This document shows positions 1 through 5,538 of a stretch of DNA of 14,549 nt, one piece after another. Source of the DNA: an uncultured Bacteroidales bacterium (GTDB lineage: Bacteria; Bacteroidota; Bacteroidia; Bacteroidales; ML635J-15); assembly GCA_905233405.1 (NCBI GenBank), contig CAJOEG010000017.1, forward strand, positions 34,010 through 48,558, given 5' to 3'. The position numbers were made by a program, and so were the translations under genes. Positions within the stretch are counted from its first letter, which is position 1. Each line of letters starts with the position of its first letter. The notes under the pieces are model-generated. The model searched no databases, was not told the DNA's origin, and worked only from the letters and a program-made list of their open reading frames with translations.

Positions 1-251
1 AAAGCCCAAAGCAGGAATGCAACAGGCGGGAAAACGCTCCAATACGGGTCGTAAACCGATACGTTTTCGTACAGCAGACCGAAAATCCAAACAATTATTG
101 TTGCCAGTACGTCGGCACAGAAAAGAGCCAATATCGGTGAATTAAGAGTTCCGTTAAGTTTGATGAATAGGATTAAGCCTGCAATTATGGCGAGAATATA
201 GATTGCAGCGATGAGAGCGATGCTGCAAGATTTTGAATAACTACGTTTCAT
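1..251 (-). CDS. DUF1295-family (steroid 5-alpha-reductase-like) integral membrane protein, N-terminal part
   Basis: Partial gene cut by the left window edge; 83 codons are visible from the ATG at 249-251. The translation begins MKRSYSKSCSIALIAAIYI and shows two hydrophobic segments (about residues 9-31 and 40-60), followed by the motif DPYWSVFPP. That motif, placed after the second membrane segment, is typical of DUF1295 membrane proteins, relatives of steroid 5-alpha-reductases and isoprenylcysteine methyltransferases. The substrate is unknown, and the catalytic C-terminal part lies outside the window. The gene starts 18 bp after the trmB stop on the same strand, so the two may be co-transcribed. 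No clear Shine-Dalgarno sequence precedes the start. The family call rests on the motif and membrane pattern seen by eye. Confidence 0.72.
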   Translation of the reverse strand, partial: MKRSYSKSCSIALIAAIYILAIIAGLILFIKLNGTLNSPILALFCADVLATIIVWIFGLLYENVSVYDPYWSVFPPVAFLLWA

Positions 252-269
252 AATGGTAAAAATTATTCT

Positions 270-971
270 CTATTCAGGCTCTTCAAGTATTATGTCCTGT
301 GGTAGTCTGAATCTCAGATACTTTATAGTCCTATTTTCCTTGTTCCACATTTTTTCGTAGTGTGTCTTTAGGGTAAGGAACCCAGTGTAGTGTTCCGATT
401 CGTAGAGGTTGCTGGCATCAATTAGCAATGGCAGATTATTGCGGGCGATTACTTGCTTGGTGTATTCATAAAGAGTATCGTCGTCGGTCTTGAGGTTTAC
501 TATGCCGTTGTCAGCCAGGAAGTTCTGGTAGTATGTCAGGAAGCGTGACGAGGTGAGGCGTTTCTTGTGGGTGCTTTTTGCTCCGAGGTGCGGGTCGGGG
601 AAGGTAATCCATATTTCAGAAACTTCGTTCTTGCCAAAACATTTGGGAGTAAATTCAACTCGTGTACGCAGGAAAGCGATGTTTTTCATTCCCATTTCGA
701 GCGAATCGGAAGCTCCGCGCCACATTCTTGCACCCTTTATGTCCACGCCTATGAAATTGCCAGTAGGAATTTCGTTTGCCATAGCCACCGAATATTCGCC
801 CTTGCCGCAGCCAAGTTCCACAGTAATAGGGTTTTCGTTGTGGAAAAATTCTGATTTCCAACGACCTTTCAGTTCAAAATCGTCGGGACTGCCGTACATA
901 AGTTTCGGCTGGAACATGTGCGGGAATGTTTCGTTCTGTGCAAATTTGAAAAGTTTGTTCTTCTGTGACAT
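270..971 (-). CDS. trmB: tRNA (guanine-N7-)-methyltransferase TrmB
   Basis: A 233-residue protein that methylates N7 of guanosine 46 in the variable loop of tRNA, using S-adenosylmethionine, in the cytoplasm. The SAM-binding motif I is VELGCGKGEYS (residues 51-61), followed by an acidic beta-2 end (GVDIKG, 75-80). The family signature ITFPDPHLGAKSTHKKRL spans about 122-139, and TSSRFL follows. The ATG at 969-971 is chosen because the frame upstream of it is hydrophobic nonsense and runs through the tRNA-Leu gene. The protein starts MSQKNKLFKFAQNETF, as Bacteroidota TrmB proteins do. A TAATTTTG promoter-like box lies at 999-1006. The gene lies directly downstream of a tRNA gene on the same strand. 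The length fits the family. Confidence 0.95.
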   Translation of the reverse strand: MSQKNKLFKFAQNETFPHMFQPKLMYGSPDDFELKGRWKSEFFHNENPITVELGCGKGEYSVAMANEIPTGNFIGVDIKGARMWRGASDSLEMGMKNIAFLRTRVEFTPKCFGKNEVSEIWITFPDPHLGAKSTHKKRLTSSRFLTYYQNFLADNGIVNLKTDDDTLYEYTKQVIARNNLPLLIDASNLYESEHYTGFLTLKTHYEKMWNKENRTIKYLRFRLPQDIILEEPE

Positions 972-998
972 ACGGTTCTTCTTGTTATGTTTTGGTTG

Positions 999-1006
999 CA
1001 AAATTA
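999..1006 (-). promoter_or_regulatory. Candidate -7 box of the trmB promoter
   Basis: On the minus strand this reads TAATTTTG, a full match to the Bacteroidetes -7 consensus TAnnTTTG. It lies 28 bp upstream of the trmB ATG, giving a short leader of about 20 nt. No convincing -33 TTTG is present at the usual spacing, so this is a candidate only. It lies after the terminator-like hairpin of the tRNA gene, which would let trmB be transcribed on its own. Confidence 0.4.
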
Positions 1007-1033
1007 CATAAAAATAGGGAAGTGGCGAAAAAC

Positions 1034-1060
1034 AAAAAAGAGACTGCTTCTGCACTCTCT
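1034..1060 (-). terminator. Probable intrinsic terminator after tRNA-Leu
   Basis: On the minus strand the sequence folds as AGAGA-G-TGC-AGAA-GCA-G-TCTCT: a 5-bp stem, a G-G mismatch, a 3-bp stem and a four-base loop. A run of Ts follows directly. It starts 8 bp past the 3' end of the tRNA gene. The stem is short and has one mismatch, so termination may be partial. Confidence 0.55.
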
Positions 1061-1067
1061 TTCGTTG

Positions 1068-1151
1068 TACCCGGGGCCGGGGTCGAACCGGCACTCCAGT
1101 GAAGGAACTGGTGTTTGAGACCAGCGCGTCTACCGATTCCGCCACCCGGGC
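1068..1151 (-). tRNA. tRNA-Leu (anticodon CAA)
   Basis: An 84-nt tRNA read on the minus strand. The acceptor stem is GCCCGGG pairing with CCCGGGT (a G-U pair at 1-72), with discriminator A. The anticodon stem is CTGGT/ACCAG with loop CTCAAAC, giving anticodon CAA, which reads UUG leucine codons. The long variable region typical of class II tRNAs is present, and the T arm is GCCGG-TTCGACC-CCGGC. The 3' CCA is not encoded (CAAC follows instead). The gene has its own promoter-like and terminator-like signals, so it can be a single-gene unit. Confidence 0.95.
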
Positions 1152-1174
1152 ATTCGGTATGCCTTTTGGGACTG

Positions 1175-1203
1175 CAAAAGTACTACATTTTTTTGAAATC
1201 AAA
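1175..1203 (-). promoter_or_regulatory. Promoter of tRNA-Leu
   Basis: On the minus strand, TACTTTTG (1175-1182) matches the Bacteroidetes -7 box TAnnTTTG, and TTTG (1200-1203) provides a -33 element with a 17-bp spacer. The expected start of transcription falls a few bases inside 1165-1170, giving a leader of roughly 15-20 nt to be processed from the tRNA 5' end. The spacer is slightly shorter than the usual 19-21 bp. Confidence 0.55.
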
Positions 1204-1301
1204 GCATTTTTTTTGATTTTGTATGAAATTTTGAGTAAAGAATTGGCAGCCAGTGATGTTAATAACTGGAATATGAGTAAATTGCAAATAATAATTCATA
1301 T

Positions 1302-1326
1302 TTTGTACAGACGCAAAATTTTGCGC
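1302..1326. repeat. AT-rich palindrome with TTTGTACAG leader
   Basis: A perfect 14-bp palindrome CGCAAAATTTTGCG lies at 1312-1325, preceded directly by TTTGTACAG (1302-1310). The same leader precedes a second, unrelated palindrome 55 bp further on. It lies in the 257-bp gap between rsmG and tRNA-Leu. It resembles short dispersed intergenic palindromes of Bacteroidales genomes, but only genome-wide counts can show this. Confidence 0.5.
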
Positions 1327-1356
1327 TTCCACAAAAAACAATTTAAAATCTTATCA

Positions 1357-1383
1357 TTTGTACAGTCGCGGCGCGCCACGACT
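1357..1383. repeat. GC-rich palindrome with TTTGTACAG leader
   Basis: A 20-bp inverted repeat AGTCGCGGCGCGCCACGACT lies at 1364-1383; 18 of 20 positions are self-complementary, and the core is GGCGCGCC. It overlaps the last two bases of the leader TTTGTACAG (1357-1365). It lies about 25 bp past the end of rsmG and could form a strong hairpin in that transcript. No T-tract follows on the minus strand, so a classical terminator is not supported. Its GC content contrasts sharply with the AT-rich surroundings. Confidence 0.5.
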
Positions 1384-1408
1384 CAACAATTGAAACCCCA
1401 TCAAACCT

Positions 1409-2020
1409 TTACAAACTAAGGTATATTATCTTCTTCGTCTCAAAGAAATCCTCGCCAAAGAAATCGGAAATATTCGTAACCGAATAATTTTTCATTCCTT
1501 TCAACTCATCATCGAAGTCGCCGCCCTTGAGGTAGATGATTGAACGTTCGGTGGAACGCGGATTCAACACTTTGCGTGTCATTTTCACAAAGTCGGGGAA
1601 GGTGGTGACGGCACGGCTCACGATGCAGTCGTACTTTGGCGGCAAAAGTTCGGCACGAATCTTCATTGCTTCCATATTTGTAAGTCCAAGGCTCTCGGAA
1701 ATTCCCTTTACCACCTTGATTTTCTTCTCGATGCTATCGACAAGCGTGAATTTTGCTTCGGGAAACATTATTGCCAGAGGAATACCCGGAAAACCGCCGC
1801 CTGTGCCGACATCAAGGATAAGTTCTTCAGCCTTGAACTGCTTTACTTTTGCAATCGCCATCGAATGCAGTATGTGGTGGACAAAAATATTGTCGGTGTC
1901 CTTGCGGCTAATTACGTTGATTTTTTCGTTCCACTCACGCACAAGTCCTTCATGTTCAGTGAGTTTTTGCAACTGGACATCCGATAGTGAGGGGAAATAT
2001 TCCTTAATCTTTTCTAACAT
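1409..2020 (-). CDS. rsmG: 16S rRNA (guanine(527)-N7)-methyltransferase RsmG
   Basis: A 203-residue cytoplasmic SAM-dependent methyltransferase (formerly GidB) that modifies G527 of 16S rRNA, in the decoding-site region linked to streptomycin sensitivity. Visible motifs are the N-terminal helical region with EWNEKINVISRKD (residues 29-41), then the hallmark LDVGTGGGFPGIPLAI (69-84) and TLVDSIEKK (92-100). SRAVTTFPDFV, about 45 residues before the C-terminus, matches the family's later active-site region. The length fits the family. The start ATG at 2018-2020 lies 17 bp inside the end of the upstream sigma factor gene, which suggests translational coupling. It is the last gene of the long minus-strand run. 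Confidence 0.95.
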   Translation of the reverse strand: MLEKIKEYFPSLSDVQLQKLTEHEGLVREWNEKINVISRKDTDNIFVHHILHSMAIAKVKQFKAEELILDVGTGGGFPGIPLAIMFPEAKFTLVDSIEKKIKVVKGISESLGLTNMEAMKIRAELLPPKYDCIVSRAVTTFPDFVKMTRKVLNPRSTERSIIYLKGGDFDDELKGMKNYSVTNISDFFGEDFFETKKIIYLSL

Positions 2021-2573
2021 CTTTCGACAATTCTACAAGTTTCAACTTGGCCTGATGGATTCTGTTTTTCACTATCGACAGCGAAATTCCGAGTTCGTGG
2101 GCAATTTCTTCGTATTTCATTCCTACGCCTTTCATAAACAAAATGTTCTGGTCAAGTTCGGAAAGCTGTCCGAGCAACGATTCCACATATGCTTGCCTTT
2201 CTTTCTCGATGAGCGAAGTTTCTGGAGTGCTGTCGTCGGTAATTGATATCATGTCGCTGTTTTGCGGTTGTGGCAAGTTGTATCTCTTGCACCAGTCAAG
2301 GTAGGTATTTTTGGCTATTGTAAACACCCACGTGCGGAAACTGGCTTCGCGCTCGGCATCGTAGGAGTCCATCGACTTCCAGATTTTCTGCAGCGACATA
2401 ATTGTTACATCGTCGGCATCGTCGCTTTGGCAACCACGCGAAACAAGAAAATCCTTAATGTCCATCTGGTAGCGACGGAAAAGGCACGAACTTGCCATCT
2501 CGTCGCCGGCGACTACCAAATCCCTGAGTTTCAAGTCGTCATATTCTTCAAGTTCGCGTGTCCGCTTTACCAT
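2004..2573 (-). CDS. RNA polymerase sigma factor, ECF (sigma-70) type
   Basis: A 189-residue ECF-type sigma factor with regions 2 and 4 only. Region 2 spans about residues 22-95 (LFRRYQMDIKDFL, then DADDVTIMSLQKIWKSMDSYD and FRTWVFTIAKNTYLDWCKR). Region 4 spans about 130-182, with the helix-turn-helix KYEEIAHELGISLSIVKNRI binding the -35 element. Its start codon overlaps the stop of the upstream glycosyltransferase gene (ATGGTAA), and its own end overlaps the rsmG start, so the three genes are probably translated in a coupled manner. No anti-sigma gene (FecR-like or zinc-binding) is adjacent, so it is not a TonB-coupled FecI system. The regulon cannot be told from the sequence. Confidence 0.9.
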   Translation of the reverse strand: MVKRTRELEEYDDLKLRDLVVAGDEMASSCLFRRYQMDIKDFLVSRGCQSDDADDVTIMSLQKIWKSMDSYDAEREASFRTWVFTIAKNTYLDWCKRYNLPQPQNSDMISITDDSTPETSLIEKERQAYVESLLGQLSELDQNILFMKGVGMKYEEIAHELGISLSIVKNRIHQAKLKLVELSKDVRKD

Positions 2574-3646
2574 TTTGTTTCCCGATTAAAGATTCCGTAA
2601 AACATCAAAGCAACATAAAAAATCGGTGCAAAGATATCAAATATCAGCAACATAAATAAATTGAAATCGGTTTTTGTCGTAATGCAAAACTTAGCAAGCG
2701 AAAGCATTACAAACACCAATCTCACTATCACGAATGCAAGTGCGAATTTCCAGTTTACAAATAGCATTGCTATTGCCATAGCGAAAAACAATGTCCGCGA
2801 AACAATTTCTCCTCCCGACAAGAATTTGTCTGCCAGTCTATAGCGCACCGATGTGCTAACGTGTCGTGATTTCTGACGTAGAAGTTTTGCAAAAGTTTCC
2901 TTTGCAGGAGAAATTGTCTTTGCATCCGACGAAAAGCATACGGTTGGACGGATATGTTTTGTGGCATCCTTTACAAAAAGGTCGTCGTCGCCTGAAGCAA
3001 TGCAGGAATGTGAGCAAAAACCACCGAGAGTGTCCCACAACTTATGCGAGTATGCAATGTTTCGTCCCACGGCCATATAGGCATGTCCTAGCGATGCAAA
3101 ACCGAGGTATTGCAAGGCAATAAGTGTGGCATCGTACGACGAGAAACGCGCGGCGAAAGTATTGCCCGACAATTCGCCGTAGCCTAAGACCAGCGGATTT
3201 TCAGCATCGAATTGCGACATTATTCCGTTAATCCAATGCTCCGTGGCTGGACGACAGTCGGCGTCGGTGAAAATCAAATGCTCATAAGTAGCGGCACGGA
3301 TTCCGCACGAAAGAGCCGATTTTTTGCCAGACTCTTTGTTTCCAACAAGTTTTACATTTGGAAAAGTTTTAGCCAATTCGGCAATGTAATCGGATGTTCC
3401 ATCGGTGGAATTATCGTTAGTAATTATGATTTCGAATTGTGGATATTTTTGATTTACAATGTATTGTAAATTGGATTTTAGGTTTTGTAATTCGTTACGG
3501 CAAGCGATTATCACAGAAACAGGAGGCAAGGTAGCATTGGATTTCTCAACATCGTTTTTACGCACTGCAAAAGCAGGCAGGATATAAAATAGAGCCTGAA
3601 TTAATAGGAGTAGTAATAATATGGAAGAAAGAATGATGAGAGGCAT
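2567..3646 (-). CDS. Membrane-anchored family 2 glycosyltransferase
   Basis: A 359-residue protein with an N-terminal membrane segment (residues 1-27), a cytoplasmic GT-A catalytic domain from about residue 42 and three hydrophobic segments near the C-terminus. Catalytic features are VSVIIACRNE (43-52), TNDNSTDGT (76-84), the metal/nucleotide-binding TDAD (127-130), the SGDDDLF acceptor-side motif and RQKSRH in the position of the Q/RxxRW-like motif. The fold suggests transfer of a sugar from a nucleotide donor to a lipid or polysaccharide at the inner membrane, but donor and acceptor cannot be read from the sequence. The start codon is 3 bp after the transposase stop codon, and its end overlaps the sigma factor start. 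No polysaccharide cluster is adjacent. Confidence 0.88.
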   Translation of the reverse strand: MPLIILSSILLLLLLIQALFYILPAFAVRKNDVEKSNATLPPVSVIIACRNELQNLKSNLQYIVNQKYPQFEIIITNDNSTDGTSDYIAELAKTFPNVKLVGNKESGKKSALSCGIRAATYEHLIFTDADCRPATEHWINGIMSQFDAENPLVLGYGELSGNTFAARFSSYDATLIALQYLGFASLGHAYMAVGRNIAYSHKLWDTLGGFCSHSCIASGDDDLFVKDATKHIRPTVCFSSDAKTISPAKETFAKLLRQKSRHVSTSVRYRLADKFLSGGEIVSRTLFFAMAIAMLFVNWKFALAFVIVRLVFVMLSLAKFCITTKTDFNLFMLLIFDIFAPIFYVALMFYGIFNRETKW

Positions 3647-3649
3647 TTT

Positions 3650-4699
3650 CTAGTTCGTCATTGAAATTTGCATTAATTCTTCGGCGATAGCATTGAGGTG
3701 GGAGCATTCTTCTCTTGTTATACTTTTTCGTGTTGCAATTTCGTTGGATGCTTCTGTCAGGAAAAGCATTTTGCCTTGTGCGCATGGTTCCATGAGATTG
3801 CCAATAGGCTTGTAGTATTCCGAGAAACCGTAGGGCAGCAAATATACAACAGGCAATCCTTCATTTATTGCAACTTCGAGTACCTGTTTTTCCTTCGGGT
3901 TGATGAAAGCACCAATCAAAACGACACCTTTTCTCGCAGTGATTATGCAGCCGTTCATATAATTGCGAGCCTCATCTTCTGTGAAGAGGCTTCGTACATG
4001 TACTGCACACAAATTGCTGTCCAGCAGCCACAAGTTGCCAACTGCTGAGAAACAATGTCCATTCCATTGCACATTACGCTGTACGGCGAAATATTCTGGC
4101 CGTTTTTTCTTCAACCACAGGCGACGAGGATTGTCTTTTACATAGGAGATCATATTGTGGAGTTGTCCTTGTGCATGGAGAATGCGTTCGTGATAGCCTG
4201 TTGGGGTTTTCTCCCAAATACTACCGGTGTCCGCAAAGATGCGGACAAAATGCACAATTACAGAGGGTATTTGACTATTATTGGTGTCATCACCGCTAAA
4301 GTAAGTACGTTTGAATAAACTTGTGCAAGCACTTTTGAAACCTCGAACTACGGTTCCTATTGGTTTGGGAAGACGATCAAGGACTTGAATAACAAAATGC
4401 AAGTGATCTGGCATTATTTTAAAAGCAAGCATTTTCAGTGCATAGCCTTTCGGCTGATAGTATTTGGGCGTATCACGTAGCAAACGATGTACTTGAAGTC
4501 CGAATGAATTTAGTTCTATTTGAGCAGTATCAGCACTACTACCGATAAGTTCGCCGAACAAATGTTGACGTTCTGCAACAACAAGTGTAATATGGTAAAT
4601 GGCATGTCCACAATAGTCCCAGCCATTTTCGCGATGATGACGACTAGAATCAACTGGATATCGCCAGCCTTGTTCGGTATGTTCTGGTTTGTTTGGCAT
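3650..4699 (-). CDS. IS200-like REP-associated tyrosine transposase (RAYT) with a C-terminal Rossmann-like extension
   Basis: A 349-residue protein. The N-terminal part (about 20-205) is a Y1 HUH transposase domain. It has the RAYT-like opening HHRENGWDY (21-29), beta strand AIYHITLVV, the metal-binding HUH motif MPDHLHFVI (H99, H101), a WEKTPTGYHERIL segment (162-174) and the nucleophile region ISYVKDNPRR, where Y186 is the likely catalytic tyrosine. Such enzymes act on single-stranded DNA at short hairpins. Residues from about 218 to 349 are unusual for a transposase: GVVLIGAFINPKEKQVLE, GLPVVYLLPYGFSEYYKP and a final SITREECSHLNAIAE recall the DprA/LOG nucleotide- or DNA-binding Rossmann fold (an inference). 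A 28-bp hairpin repeat lies within codons 149-158, and another lies 13 bp upstream of the ATG. The frame is intact. It sits between mazG and the glycosyltransferase gene. Confidence 0.88.
   Translation of the reverse strand: MPNKPEHTEQGWRYPVDSSRHHRENGWDYCGHAIYHITLVVAERQHLFGELIGSSADTAQIELNSFGLQVHRLLRDTPKYYQPKGYALKMLAFKIMPDHLHFVIQVLDRLPKPIGTVVRGFKSACTSLFKRTYFSGDDTNNSQIPSVIVHFVRIFADTGSIWEKTPTGYHERILHAQGQLHNMISYVKDNPRRLWLKKKRPEYFAVQRNVQWNGHCFSAVGNLWLLDSNLCAVHVRSLFTEDEARNYMNGCIITARKGVVLIGAFINPKEKQVLEVAINEGLPVVYLLPYGFSEYYKPIGNLMEPCAQGKMLFLTEASNEIATRKSITREECSHLNAIAEELMQISMTN
4228..4255 (-). repeat. REP-like hairpin repeat inside the RAYT coding sequence
   Basis: The arms TGTCCGCA and TGCGGACA pair perfectly around the loop AAGA, followed by AAATGCAC (plus-strand reading). 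It matches the repeat upstream of the gene at 24 of 28 positions. One difference in each arm compensates the other and keeps the stem paired. On the coding strand it begins exactly at codon 149 and is read VHFVRIFADT. It lies between the HUH motif and the catalytic tyrosine, where related transposases usually have a shorter linker. Confidence 0.75.
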
Positions 4700-4712
4700 T
4701 TTGCTGTATTAA

Positions 4713-4740
4713 TGCCCGCAAAGATGCGGGCAAGGTGCAC
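4713..4740 (-). repeat. REP-like hairpin repeat upstream of the RAYT gene
   Basis: The arms TGCCCGCA and TGCGGGCA pair perfectly around the loop AAGA, followed by AGGTGCAC (plus-strand reading). It fills most of the 51-bp gap between the mazG stop and the transposase ATG. RAYT proteins typically recognise and mobilise such hairpins flanking their own gene. Here it could also act as a transcript hairpin that protects or attenuates the mRNA between mazG and the downstream genes. Confidence 0.75.
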
Positions 4741-4750
4741 GACATTCGTA

Positions 4751-5527
4751 TTACTTATACAGTTTCTTCGATTCCTCCCATATTTTGTCCATTTCCACCA
4801 ATGTCATATCCTTGAGGTCGCGTCCTTGCTGGATGGTCTTTTGCTCGAGGTAGCCGAAACGGTTCTTAAACTTGCGGTTGGTACGTTCTAGGGCTGTGTC
4901 TGGGTTTACACCATAGAGACGGGCGGCATTTATCACCGAGAAAAGCAAATCGCCAAATTCGGCTTCTATCTTGTCTTGATTATCTGAAATTGCAGTTTCG
5001 AGAAGCACCTCGTTGTATTCCTCGTTCAGTTTATCCCACACTTGCTCGCGCTTGTCCCAGTCGAAACCTACTCCACGCGCCTTGTCCTGCATACGGTAAG
5101 CCTTTATTATCGATGGCAACGATTCTGGCACTCCGCCAAGAACGGTCTTTTTCGGTGCTTCCTTCAGTTTTATGCGCTCCCAGTTCTCCTTTACCTGCTC
5201 GGCGGTCTCTGCCTTCACATCGCCAAAAATGTGCGGATGGCGGAATATCAGCTTCTCGCAGATACCGTGAATTACATCGTACAAGTCGAACTGCCCATTT
5301 TCCTTGCCTATCTTGGCATAAAAAGCCACGTGCAGAAGCACATCACCAAGCTCCTTCTTCACCTCATCGGCATCGTTGTTCAACAATGCATCCGAAAGTT
5401 CATAAACCTCCTCTATCGTCTGTATGCGTAGGCTCTCGTTTGTCTGCTTACGGTCCCACGGACATTTTTCGCGCAGTTCGTCAAGTATTTCTATAAGTCG
5501 CTTAAATTCGTTTAAAGTCTTTTCCAT
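4751..5527 (-). CDS. mazG: Nucleoside triphosphate pyrophosphohydrolase MazG
   Basis: A 258-residue cytoplasmic enzyme that hydrolyses (d)NTPs to the monophosphate and pyrophosphate, acting as a nucleotide-pool sanitiser and, in some bacteria, lowering alarmone levels. It has the family's two tandem MazG domains. The first has KCPWD (21-25), the metal-binding EEVYE (39-43) and ELGDVLLHVAFYAKI (59-73). The second has EEYNEVLLE and EAEFGDLLFSVINAARLYGVNPDTALERTNRKF near the C-terminus. The length matches the full-size enzyme (about 260 residues). It starts 11 bp after the rluD stop on the same strand, so the two are probably co-transcribed. A REP hairpin and the transposase gene follow it. Confidence 0.95.
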   Translation of the reverse strand: MEKTLNEFKRLIEILDELREKCPWDRKQTNESLRIQTIEEVYELSDALLNNDADEVKKELGDVLLHVAFYAKIGKENGQFDLYDVIHGICEKLIFRHPHIFGDVKAETAEQVKENWERIKLKEAPKKTVLGGVPESLPSIIKAYRMQDKARGVGFDWDKREQVWDKLNEEYNEVLLETAISDNQDKIEAEFGDLLFSVINAARLYGVNPDTALERTNRKFKNRFGYLEQKTIQQGRDLKDMTLVEMDKIWEESKKLYK

Positions 5528-5538
5528 AGTGTAAAATT

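Noticed and set aside
972..1202. Upstream extension of the trmB reading frame to 310 residues
   Set aside because: The extension crosses the tRNA-Leu gene and its terminator and reads as non-conserved sequence; the ATG at 969-971 gives the usual TrmB length and N-terminus.
1196..1218. Inverted AAATCAAA/TTTGATTT as a terminator near the tRNA promoter
   Set aside because: The stem is short and purely AT-rich, with no proper T-tract on the relevant strand, and it overlaps the -33 element of the tRNA promoter.
1536..2246. A 236-codon open frame on the plus strand opposite rsmG and the sigma factor gene
   Set aside because: It is antisense to two genes with clear family motifs and has no recognisable domain of its own, so it is a shadow frame.
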